NCBI GenBank assembly: GCA_001627335.1
Contig: LUPK01000019.1
Location: 1-33,424, forward strand
DNA length: 33,424 nt
DNA from: Nocardioides sp. REDSEA-S33_B3
GTDB lineage: Bacteria > Actinomycetota > Actinomycetes > Propionibacteriales > Nocardioidaceae
Reading direction: 5' to 3'
A program made the translations under genes and the position numbers. Of this stretch, positions 21,833 through 29,064 are shown one piece after another (within the stretch, counting starts at the first letter, position 1; every line of letters starts with the position of its first letter). The notes under the pieces were generated by a model, which was not told the origin of the DNA, did no database searches, and worked only from the letters and a program-made list of their open reading frames with translations.

Positions 21833-22246
21833 TCAGCGCGAGAGGTCGCCCCGCCCGATCACCGCGTGGGTCGCGGTGGCCCGGGCCAGCACCCGGTCGC
21901 CCTGGGTGATCTCGGCCTCGGTGGTGCAGATGCGACCGCCCACGCTGGTGCAGCGGGCGGTGGCGACGAGCGGCGTGCCGTCGTACCCGGCCTTGAGGAA
22001 CTGGGTGTTCAGCTGGATGTGCGGCGCGATCATGCCCTCGGGACCCGACGCGTGCACGGCCCAGCCGGTGGCGCTGTCGAGCAGTGCGCCGAGGTAGCCG
22101 CCGTGCAGGATGCCGCCGCCGTTGAGGTGCTCGGGCCCCGGGTCGGCCTCGACCACGGCGCCATCGGCGTCGGCGCGCACCACGCGGAAACCGAGGTGCT
22201 GGGCGAAGGGTCCGGGGCTGCCGACGGGCGTCGGGTCGGAGGTCAT
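21833..22246 (-). CDS. PaaI-type hotdog-fold acyl-CoA thioesterase
   Basis: A 137-residue hotdog protein. The signature HLNGGGILHGGYLGALLDSATGWAV (residues ~40-65) holds the conserved LHGG and the acidic active-site residue in LLDS. It is followed by HIQLNTQFLKAGYDGTPLVATARCTSVGGRICTTEAEI and a final TATHAVIGRGD. Members hydrolyse phenylacetyl- or other acyl-CoA esters. ATG 22246 is preceded on the minus strand by a short gap to the divergent SDR gene at 22307, so both may share a regulatory region of 60 bp. Confidence 0.88.
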   Translation of the reverse strand: MTSDPTPVGSPGPFAQHLGFRVVRADADGAVVEADPGPEHLNGGGILHGGYLGALLDSATGWAVHASGPEGMIAPHIQLNTQFLKAGYDGTPLVATARCTSVGGRICTTEAEITQGDRVLARATATHAVIGRGDLSR

Positions 22247-22306
22247 GGCGCCACCGTAGGGGGTTGGTCGGGGCCCGTCGGAGCCGGTCGGCGCTAGGTT
22301 CTCGCC

Positions 22307-23071
22307 ATGGTCCAGGACTTCAGCGGCAGGGTCGCGATCGTGACCGGGGCGTCGAGCGGGCTGGGAGCGGCGACGGTACGCCGGCTCGCGGCCGGTGGCG
22401 CACGCGTCTGGGCGGCCGCCCGCAGCCAGGACCTGCTGGCCGAGCTCGCGGCCGAGTGCGGCGACTCGTCGGGCGAGGTACGTGCGGGGCACCTCGACCA
22501 GACCGACCCCGCGTCCTGCCGGGCGATGGTGGCCGAGGCCGTGGCGGCGTTCGGCCGGCTCGACGTGCTCGTCAACAACGCGGGACGGCACGACTTCCGG
22601 CGTACGACGGAGGTGACCGAGGCCGAGTGGGAGCACGACCTCGCGCTCAACCTCAGCGGCCCGTTCTACTGCGCCCAGGCGGCGATCCCACACCTGCTCG
22701 AGGCGCCCGACGGCGGCGGCACGATCGTCAACGTCGCGTCGGTGGCGGGGCTGATGGGAGAGGCCTACTCGGCGGCCTACACCGCGGCCAAGCACGGCGT
22801 CGTCGGCCTCACCAAGGCCCTTGCGGTGGAACACCTCAAGCAGCCGCTGCGGGTCAACTGCGTCTGCCCCGGTGGCATGGACACCCCGCAGGTGCAGACC
22901 ATCGGCGTGCCCGACGACGCCGATTGGGACCTCATCATGCGCGTCGCCGCCACCCGCGGGCTGATGAGCGCCGACAGCGTCGCGGCCGCGATCTGCTTCC
23001 TCGCCTCGAACGACGCCGCTGCCATCAACGGCAGCATCCACGCCGTCGACGCGGGCCGGACGGCGGGCTAG
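22307..23071 (+). CDS. Short-chain dehydrogenase/reductase (SDR)
   Basis: A classical 254-residue SDR. The cofactor motif TGASSGLG is at residues ~13-20, NNAG at ~87-90, the catalytic Ser in NVASVAG and the YTAAK pair (Tyr and Lys) at ~154-158. VCPGGMDTP follows as the substrate-loop entrance, and the end NGSIHAVDAGRTAG is typical of the family. The Ala-Arg residues after the first strand (AAARSQ) favour NADP(H). The substrate cannot be read. It is divergent from the PaaI thioesterase, with which it may be co-regulated. Confidence 0.9.
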   Translation: MVQDFSGRVAIVTGASSGLGAATVRRLAAGGARVWAAARSQDLLAELAAECGDSSGEVRAGHLDQTDPASCRAMVAEAVAAFGRLDVLVNNAGRHDFRRTTEVTEAEWEHDLALNLSGPFYCAQAAIPHLLEAPDGGGTIVNVASVAGLMGEAYSAAYTAAKHGVVGLTKALAVEHLKQPLRVNCVCPGGMDTPQVQTIGVPDDADWDLIMRVAATRGLMSADSVAAAICFLASNDAAAINGSIHAVDAGRTAG

Positions 23072-23313
23072 CGAGATGGTGCACGTCCGCCCCTGACCCT
23101 AGAGGACCACGGGGCGTCCGCACGCCTCTCGGCCGAGGCGTTCGGCAGCGAGCCGGGGTCGACGCCACGTCCGCGGCCTGACACGCTGCCGACCGCTGTA
23201 CGCCGGAGTGCAGTCGTGCGCGAACCTCCGCGTGCTCGGACACCTGCACGGCCCCTCAGCGCACGACCGACTGCTCGACGCGCTGCTGGGCTCGCGCCCG
23301 GCCACGTGCGCGA

Positions 23314-23709
23314 CTACTTCTGAGGGGAGGCGCCCCAGACCGTGTGGTCGGGCAGGGCGTCGCGGAGCACGCGGTCGCCGGTGGCCAGCGGGCAGGCCGC
23401 CGCGATCGCCTGGGCGGCGATGAGGCGATCGAAGGGGTCCCGCGTCCACGCGAGCCGGGACGCTTCCTCGATCACGTCGGAGAACGGTGTCCCGTCCTCG
23501 GCGGCGCCGATGCTCCGACGGAGGTGGGCAAGGACCCGGTCGGCCGGGTGGGCGATCCGTCCGATCTCGTGGAGGTGGCTCAGCTCCAGGCGTGCCATGG
23601 GTGAGTAGGCGACCTGCTCGGACTCGATCCGATCCAGCACCGGTTCGGGGATCCTCGACTGGTGCCCCCCGGCCAGCCATGCGAGGACGTGGGTGTCGAG
23701 ATGGATCAC
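23314..23709 (-). CDS. vapC: VapC-type PIN-domain toxin
   Basis: A 131-residue PIN-domain ribonuclease: MIHLDTHVLAWLAGG contains the first catalytic Asp (D5), an acidic residue follows in ARLELSHLHEIG, and DPFDRLIAAQAIAAACPLATGD holds the last acidic cluster. Toxins of this family cleave RNA (tRNA or rRNA) when freed from their antitoxin. The start codon ATG 23709 overlaps the antitoxin stop by four bases. The PIN subclass with HLDTHVLxWL is common in type II modules of actinobacteria. The 242-bp gap 23072-23313 between this and the SDR shows no gene. Confidence 0.9.
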   Translation of the reverse strand: MIHLDTHVLAWLAGGHQSRIPEPVLDRIESEQVAYSPMARLELSHLHEIGRIAHPADRVLAHLRRSIGAAEDGTPFSDVIEEASRLAWTRDPFDRLIAAQAIAAACPLATGDRVLRDALPDHTVWGASPQK

Positions 23710-23957
23710 GGCGTCAGGGCTGTCTCGGGATCCCAGTGCCCGGACCAGTCCATGCTGACGAGGTCATCAGGATCGCCGACGATCAGATCATCGAGTGGTG
23801 TGAGCCGGTCGAGCTTGGACGTCGGGACGTCGGGCACGAGCCGAAGGCGCCGTCCACGGCGGTCGATGGAGAGCGGCTCGCCGGTCTCGAGGACCTGGTC
23901 GATCAGCCGGTAGATGTCAGCCCGGAGCTGGGAGGGCGTGACAGCGTCGTCGGACAT
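23706..23957 (-). CDS. Phd/YefM-like antitoxin of the VapC pair
   Basis: An 83-residue protein with an N-terminal DNA-binding part (VTPSQLRADIYRLIDQVLETGEPLSIDRRGRRLRLVPD), the classic Phd/YefM fold in which the antitoxin acts as a dimeric repressor. An acidic, Trp-containing tail (DWSGHWDPETALTP) probably wraps the toxin. The start ATG 23957 is followed tightly by the toxin gene (4-bp overlap). Direct repeats just upstream of the start fit autoregulation. Confidence 0.87.
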   Translation of the reverse strand: MSDDAVTPSQLRADIYRLIDQVLETGEPLSIDRRGRRLRLVPDVPTSKLDRLTPLDDLIVGDPDDLVSMDWSGHWDPETALTP

Positions 23958-23968
23958 CTCTCCACGGT

Positions 23969-24001
23969 AGGCGTACGTCCCGCGAGGATCAAGGCGTACG
24001 T
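23969..24001. promoter_or_regulatory. Probable operator of the toxin-antitoxin operon
   Basis: AGGCGTACGT occurs at 23969-23978 and 23992-24001 (23-bp spacing). Each copy contains CGTACG, and the second extends to a GTACGTACG run. The repeats lie 12-44 bp before the antitoxin ATG, where the antitoxin dimer or the toxin-antitoxin complex would be expected to bind. Confidence 0.6.
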
Positions 24002-24004
24002 ACG

Positions 24005-25018
24005 TCAGTCCCCGAGCAGTCCGGCCACCTCGGGCGACTCCCAGAACGGCGCGAGTCGGGAGCGCACCATCGGCTCGAGGTCGCCGGCGTCGCGTGCCGC
24101 CGCGATCGCCCGTGCGGCGAGCGCCGTGACGTGGGCGGTGATGCTGTCGGCGTCCACGCCGAGGTCGCCCACCAGCTCGCTGACGGGGTGGTCGGCGTAG
24201 GTCGCGACGAACCCCTCGGCCACGGCACGGACCAGTGCCTGCACGGGCTCCGACGGCGCGGCGTCGATGACGACGTCCTGGACCAGCCCGGCCAGGTGCT
24301 GGGCCTGCTCGAGGGTCATGGCCCGCTGCAGGCCGGTGAGCGGCTGGTCGGCGTACAAGCCGTAGACCTCGAGGACCGCCGCGCGCGTGCCCGGGTCGCG
24401 CAGGGTGTCCACGACGATCGCGTTGAGCCGGCGGACGGCGAATCCGGCACCCTGGCCGGCCGCGGCCCCGACCAGAGCGTCGACCTGGGTGGCGCCGATG
24501 ACCTTCCCGGCCGCACCGGCGCCGAAGGAGACCAGGGAGCCGAGCCCGGGCAGCTTCTCGGCCATCGCGCGGTTGGTCTGCACGACCTCGGAGACCACCC
24601 GAGCCATGAAGCGACCTGCCACCGCGGCCACGGCCGGGCTGCGGGTGAGGTCGTCGAGGGCGTCCTTGAGGGTGTCGGTGCCGGCGAGCGCGGCGTCGGT
24701 GAGCGCCTCGACGTGCTCGCGGGAGAGGACGTCGCCGAGCGTGTGCTCCTCGCCGTCGGTCGGCCCGGCGTGCAGCACCTCGGCCAGCACGGCGGTGAAG
24801 GTGCTGGCCGCGGTGCTCGGCGGCACCCGCGTCAGCACGTCGCCGATGAGCGCGGCGACGTCGTCGGCGTCGACCAGCGCACCGATCGTGAGTCGCTCGC
24901 CGACCGCGAGCAGCGAGGCGACCTCCTCGGCGACCAGGGTGGGCAGGTCGTCCTCGAGACGGGCCAGCACCCAGGCCACCTGCGCGTCCAGGAGCCGGTC
25001 GGCGGTGGGGGAGGTCAC
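24005..25018 (-). CDS. Conserved hypothetical protein, 337 aa, helical
   Basis: Start GTG 25018 (MTSPTADRLLDAQVAWVLARLEDDL). The protein is almost wholly alpha-helical, Ala/Leu/Val-rich and acidic, with repeated blocks of the type LIGDVLTRVPPSTAASTFTAVLAEVLHAG. A more glycine-rich centre (LPGLGSLVSFGAGAAGKVIGATQVDALVGAAAGQGAG) could interact with membrane. There is no signal peptide, no catalytic motif and no family that I can name with assurance. Codon use matches its neighbours. It is divergent from glmU, with 113 bp between the starts that must hold both promoters. Confidence 0.8.
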   Translation of the reverse strand: MTSPTADRLLDAQVAWVLARLEDDLPTLVAEEVASLLAVGERLTIGALVDADDVAALIGDVLTRVPPSTAASTFTAVLAEVLHAGPTDGEEHTLGDVLSREHVEALTDAALAGTDTLKDALDDLTRSPAVAAVAGRFMARVVSEVVQTNRAMAEKLPGLGSLVSFGAGAAGKVIGATQVDALVGAAAGQGAGFAVRRLNAIVVDTLRDPGTRAAVLEVYGLYADQPLTGLQRAMTLEQAQHLAGLVQDVVIDAAPSEPVQALVRAVAEGFVATYADHPVSELVGDLGVDADSITAHVTALAARAIAAARDAGDLEPMVRSRLAPFWESPEVAGLLGD

Positions 25019-25131
25019 GCGGACACGCTAGCGGCGGCGGGACGAGGACGCTCGGGACTGGCGGGTTCGCCGGAGACCTCTAGAGTGTGGCGGTCAGCCG
25101 GGACGAACCGGACGGACGTCGAGGGAGACCT

Positions 25132-26622
25132 GTGGCCGAGCCCGTGCTCAACGACCTGACCGTCGTCGTCCTCGCCGCCGGCGGGGGCACGCGGATGAAG
25201 TCGAAGACCCCGAAGGTGCTGCACGAGATCGGCGGGCGCAGCCTCGTCGGCCACGTGCTCGCCGCGGTGCGCGAGACCAGCCCCCGCGCGGTCGTGACCG
25301 TCGTGGGCCACCAGCGCGAGCTCGTGGGTCCCCACGTCACCGACCTGATGCCCGAGTCGCTGCTCGCGGTCCAGGAGGAGCAGAAGGGCACCGGCCACGC
25401 GGTGCGCGTCGCGGTCGAGGCCGCGGCCACGACCACCGGCACGGTCCTCGTGGCGTACGGCGACACCCCGCTGCTCACGGGGCAGAGCCTGCGCGACTTC
25501 GTGGCCGAGCACGAGGCCGCGCAGCGTGCCGTCAGCCTGCTGTCGGGCGACGTGGCCGACCCCGCCGGCTACGGCCGGGTCGTGCGCGACGCCGACGGCG
25601 AGGTGCTCGCGATCGTCGAGCACAAGGACGCCAGCCGATCCGAGCTGGAGATCACCGAGATCAACTCCGGGATCATGGCCTTCGAGGCCGGGTTCCTCGT
25701 CGAGGCGCTGCCGCGGCTGGGCAACGACAACGCCAAGGGCGAGTACTACCTCACCGACCTCGTCGGCCTGGCCCGCGACGCCGGCCTGATGGTCGGCGCG
25801 CACCTGCTCGAGGACGTCGTGCAGACCGAGGGCGCCAACGACCGCGCCCAGCTCGCCGGCCTCGGCCGGCTGCTCAACGACCGCGTCGTGGACCGCTGGA
25901 TGCGTGAGGGCGTCACGGTCGTCGACCCCGCCACCACCTGGATCGACGTCGGCGTCGAGCTGGAGCGCGACGTGACGATCCTGCCCGGCACCCAGCTGCT
26001 CGGCACGACCTCGATCGGCGAGGACAGCGTCGTCGGGCCCGACTCGACGCTGCGCGACTGCCACGTCGGTCGCGGCGCCACGCTCACCCGCGTCCACGGC
26101 GACTCCGCCGAGATCGGCGACGGAGCCACCGTGGGTCCCTACTCCTACCTCCGCCCCGGCACCCGCCTGGGCGCCGCCGGCAAGATCGGCGGCTTCGTCG
26201 AGACCAAGAACGCCGTCATCGGCGACGGTGCCAAGGTCCCTCACCTCTCCTACATCGGCGACGCCGAGATCGGCGAGGGCACCAACATCGGGGCCGGCAC
26301 CATCACCGCCAACTACGACGGGGTCGCCAAGCACCGCACGGTCGTCGGCAGGCACGCGCGCACCGGCTCCAACAACACCTTCGTCGCCCCGACCACCATC
26401 GGTGACGGCGCCAGCACCGGCGGCGGAACCGTCGTCCGCGGCGACGTCCCGCCCGGTGCGCTGGCCGTCAGCTCCGGCCCGATGCGGGTCATCGACGGGT
26501 GGGCGGAGGAGAAGCGCGCCGGCACCGCCCAGGGCGAGGCCGCAGCGGCCGCCCGGCGAACGCCCGATGACCACGACGTGACCGATCCCTCGTCCCAGCC
26601 ACCGGCCAGGGACTTGGGCTGA
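25132..26622 (+). CDS. glmU: Bifunctional GlmU: GlcN-1-P acetyltransferase / UDP-GlcNAc pyrophosphorylase
   Basis: A 496-residue cytosolic enzyme making UDP-N-acetylglucosamine for the cell wall. The uridylyltransferase half has LAAGGGTRMKSKTPKVLHEIGG (residues ~11-32), EEQKGTGHAV and YGDTPLL. The central EINSGIMAF and NDNAKGEYYLTD are conserved. The acetyltransferase half is a left-handed beta-helix of hexapeptide repeats (TIL-PGTQLLGTTSIGEDSVVGPDST) with HLSYIGDAEIG, GAGTITANYDGVAKHRT and GSNNTFVAPTTIGDGA. The C-terminal ~45 residues are disordered and Ala/Pro-rich, as in other actinobacterial GlmU proteins. GTG 25132 follows GAGGGAGACCT and is preferred over upstream starts. prs follows 64 bp later, a common actinobacterial pair. 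Confidence 0.97.
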   Translation: MAEPVLNDLTVVVLAAGGGTRMKSKTPKVLHEIGGRSLVGHVLAAVRETSPRAVVTVVGHQRELVGPHVTDLMPESLLAVQEEQKGTGHAVRVAVEAAATTTGTVLVAYGDTPLLTGQSLRDFVAEHEAAQRAVSLLSGDVADPAGYGRVVRDADGEVLAIVEHKDASRSELEITEINSGIMAFEAGFLVEALPRLGNDNAKGEYYLTDLVGLARDAGLMVGAHLLEDVVQTEGANDRAQLAGLGRLLNDRVVDRWMREGVTVVDPATTWIDVGVELERDVTILPGTQLLGTTSIGEDSVVGPDSTLRDCHVGRGATLTRVHGDSAEIGDGATVGPYSYLRPGTRLGAAGKIGGFVETKNAVIGDGAKVPHLSYIGDAEIGEGTNIGAGTITANYDGVAKHRTVVGRHARTGSNNTFVAPTTIGDGASTGGGTVVRGDVPPGALAVSSGPMRVIDGWAEEKRAGTAQGEAAAAARRTPDDHDVTDPSSQPPARDLG

Positions 26623-26686
26623 GCACTCCCACCCGGGCAGAATCCTGCCCGCCCACCCCACCTCCGTCCTGCAGGAGCGGCGCATC

Positions 26687-27667
26687 GTGACCGGATACAA
26701 GAAGACCACCGAGAAGAACCTGATGGTCTTCAGCGGCCGGGCCCATCCCGCGCTGGCCGAGGAGGTGGCCGGCATCCTCGGCACCGACCTGGTGCCGACC
26801 TCGGCCTACGAGTTCGCGAACTCCGAGATCTACGTCCGCTACGAGGAGTCCGTCCGCGGCTGCGACGCCTTCGTGATCCAGAGCCACACCGCTCCGATCA
26901 ACGAGTGGATCATGGAGCACCTGATCATGGTCGACGCCCTCAAGCGGGCCTCGGCCAAGCGCATCACCGTGGTCATGCCGTTCTACGGCTACGCCCGCCA
27001 GGACAAGAAGCACCGCGGCCGCGAGCCGATCTCGGCCCGCCTGATGGCCGACCTGTTCAAGACCGCCGGCGCCGACCGGCTGATCTCGGTCGACCTGCAC
27101 GCCGACCAGATCCAGGGCTATTTCGACGGCCCCGTCGACCACCTGATGGCGCTGCCGATCCTCACCGACTACGTGATGGAGAAGTACGGCAACCAGCCGC
27201 TGTGCGTCGTGTCCCCGGACGCCGGTCGCATCAAGGTCGCCGAGCGCTGGTCGGCCAAGCTCGGCGGCGCCCCGCTGGCCTTCATCCACAAGACCCGGCG
27301 CACGGACCGACCCAACGAGACCGTCGCCAACCGCGTCGTCGGTGAGGTCGCCGGCAAGATCTGCGTGCTGACCGACGACATGATCGACACCGGCGGCACG
27401 ATCGTGAAGGCCGCCGAGGCGCTGATGGCCGACGGTGCGGCCGGCGTCATCATCGCCGCCACCCACGCGATCCTCTCCGACCCGGCGGTCGACCGGCTCA
27501 AGAACTCCCCGGCCGTCGAGGTCATCGTGACCAACACGCTCCCGATCGCCGAGGACCGGGTCTTCGACAAGCTGACGATCCTCTCGATCGCCCCGCTGGT
27601 CGCCCGCGCCATCCGCGAGGTCTTCGAGGACGGTTCGGTCACCTCGATGTTCGACGGGCACGCGTAG
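26687..27667 (+). CDS. prs: Ribose-phosphate pyrophosphokinase (PRPP synthetase)
   Basis: A 326-residue class I PRPP synthetase making 5-phosphoribosyl-1-pyrophosphate for nucleotide, His and Trp synthesis and for actinobacterial arabinan precursors. Motifs: FANSEIYVRYEESVRG (ATP-binding flexible region), PFYGYARQDKKHRGREPISARLMADL, the metal motif SVDLHADQIQGYF and the ribose-5-phosphate loop VLTDDMIDTGGTIV. The C-terminus is normal. Start GTG 26687 with AGGAG nine bases upstream. It follows glmU closely; in many relatives rplY and pth come next, but here three unrelated genes intervene. Confidence 0.97.
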   Translation: MTGYKKTTEKNLMVFSGRAHPALAEEVAGILGTDLVPTSAYEFANSEIYVRYEESVRGCDAFVIQSHTAPINEWIMEHLIMVDALKRASAKRITVVMPFYGYARQDKKHRGREPISARLMADLFKTAGADRLISVDLHADQIQGYFDGPVDHLMALPILTDYVMEKYGNQPLCVVSPDAGRIKVAERWSAKLGGAPLAFIHKTRRTDRPNETVANRVVGEVAGKICVLTDDMIDTGGTIVKAAEALMADGAAGVIIAATHAILSDPAVDRLKNSPAVEVIVTNTLPIAEDRVFDKLTILSIAPLVARAIREVFEDGSVTSMFDGHA

Positions 27668-27702
27668 GTCCAGCCACCCCGGGGGACACCCCGTCCGAGG
27701 AC

Positions 27703-28071
27703 TCAGCCGCGGGCGTCGTACGCCGCCCGCGACCGCTCCACCTCGTCGATGTGGGCGCGCGCCCACGCGTCGAGCCCGGCGACGGCCTGCACGAGCGTGC
27801 CGCCGAGCGGGGTGAGGGTGTACTCCACCCTCGGCGGCACCTCCGCGTGCACCTCGCGGGTCACCAGCCCGTCGCGCTCGAGCGCACGCAGCACCTGGGT
27901 CAGCACCTTCGGGCTCACGCCCTCGATGCGGCGCTGCAGCTCGGTGAACCGGCACGTCCGCTCGGCCAGGAGCAGCAGGACCAGGACCGTCCAGCGGTCA
28001 CCGATCCGGTCCAGGACGGTGCGTGTCGGGCAGGCGGCGGCGTAGGGGTCCGCGATCGGCGACGTGCTCAC
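27703..28071 (-). CDS. HxlR-family transcriptional regulator
   Basis: A 122-residue winged-helix regulator of the HxlR/YodB type. The conserved N-terminal cysteine in AACPTRTVLDRIGDRWTVLVLLLL is the thiol sensed in redox- or quinone-responsive members. The recognition region FTELQRRIEGVSPKVLTQVLRALERDGLVTREVHAEVPPRVEYTLTPLG is standard. I start at GTG 28071 (VSTSPIAD); an upstream ATG at 28107 would place the start inside the divergent promoter. It is divergent from the QorB-like gene with a palindrome between, so it probably represses that gene and perhaps itself, and releases DNA on quinone or electrophile stress. Confidence 0.9.
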   Translation of the reverse strand: MSTSPIADPYAAACPTRTVLDRIGDRWTVLVLLLLAERTCRFTELQRRIEGVSPKVLTQVLRALERDGLVTREVHAEVPPRVEYTLTPLGGTLVQAVAGLDAWARAHIDEVERSRAAYDARG

Positions 28072-28113
28072 GCCATCACTATCCAGCAGGTAACCACGGC
28101 ACTTCAAGGTGCC

Positions 28114-28132
28114 TACTACCTATTGGGAAGTA
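28114..28132. promoter_or_regulatory. Palindromic HxlR-type operator
   Basis: TACTACCTATTGGGAAGTA is a near-perfect dyad: TACT/AGTA ends, CC/GG inner pairs, one A-A mismatch and a short central TATT. HxlR/HypR-type regulators bind TACT...AGTA dyads of this size. It lies 42 bp before the HxlR start and 58 bp before the divergent reductase start at 28191. Confidence 0.6.
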
Positions 28133-28190
28133 TCACGTGGTGGTGCCGGTTGTGCGTGGCGTCAGCGTCACCCCACGAGAGGAACCACCC

Positions 28191-29045
28191 ATGTCCCGCA
28201 CCATCACCGTCGTCGGCGCCACCGGTCAGCTCGGCCGTCTCGCTGTCGAGGCGCTCCTCGAGCGCGGCGTCGCCCCCTCCGACATCCGCGCCACCGGCCG
28301 CGCCACGGAGCGGCTCGCCGACCTCGCCGATCGCGGGGTGCAGGTCCTCCGGGTCGACCGGGACGACGAGGCAGCCGTCGCCGACGCCGTGCGGGGCGCC
28401 GCCGCCGTGCTGTTGGTCTCCGGGACCGAGCCCGGCCGCGTCGAGCAGCACCGCAGGGTCGTCGAGGCCGCACGCGAGGCCGGTGTCGAGCAGCTCGTCT
28501 ACACCTCGGGCCCGCACGCGCGGGGCTCGTCGGTGCAGCTGCTGGCCGACCACGCCACCACCGAGGAGCTGCTCGAGACCTCAGGTGTGCCGCACACCGT
28601 GCTGCGCAACGCGTGGTACGTCGAGAACTACACCGCCCAGGTCGAGACCTACCGGGCTCACGGGATGGTCGGGTCTGCCGGCGACGGGCGGGTGTCGCTC
28701 GCCCCGCGCCGCGAGTACGCCGAGGCTGCGGCCGTGGTGCTGACCACCGACGGCCATCTCGGGAAGGTCTACGAGCTCGGCGGCGAGGCCCACACGCTGG
28801 CCGAGGTCGCGGCGGTCATCGGCGAGACCATCGGCCAGGAGGTCGCCTACACCGACGTGCCGGTCGAGCAGCTCCAGCAGGTCCTCGCCGGCGCCGGCGT
28901 GCCCGCCCCGATGGATGCGGTGCTCGCCGACGTCGACCGGGGCATCGCGGCCGGAGAGCTGCTGGTGCCGACGACCGACCTCGAGACGCTGCTCGGCCGC
29001 CCTGCCACCGACCTGCGCCAGGCGGTCAAGGAGGCGCTGGCCTGA
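28191..29045 (+). CDS. NmrA-type NAD(P)H-binding protein, QorB-like quinone oxidoreductase
   Basis: A 284-residue atypical SDR. The Rossmann motif VVGATGQLGRLAVEALL is at residues ~6-22, followed by AVLLVSGTEPGR, LVYTSGPHA and VLRNAWYVENYT, which are hallmarks of the QorB/NmrA branch. The C-terminal half (YELGGEAHTLAEVAAVIGETIGQEVAYTDVPVEQLQQVL) matches the substrate lobe. It would reduce quinones with NADPH. ATG 28191 sits after GAGAGGAACCACCC, a good ribosome-binding site. Control by the divergent HxlR regulator is likely and would be consistent with a quinone-stress switch. Confidence 0.9.
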   Translation: MSRTITVVGATGQLGRLAVEALLERGVAPSDIRATGRATERLADLADRGVQVLRVDRDDEAAVADAVRGAAAVLLVSGTEPGRVEQHRRVVEAAREAGVEQLVYTSGPHARGSSVQLLADHATTEELLETSGVPHTVLRNAWYVENYTAQVETYRAHGMVGSAGDGRVSLAPRREYAEAAAVVLTTDGHLGKVYELGGEAHTLAEVAAVIGETIGQEVAYTDVPVEQLQQVLAGAGVPAPMDAVLADVDRGIAAGELLVPTTDLETLLGRPATDLRQAVKEALA

Positions 29046-29064
29046 CCCGAGCCCCTCCGGCCCC

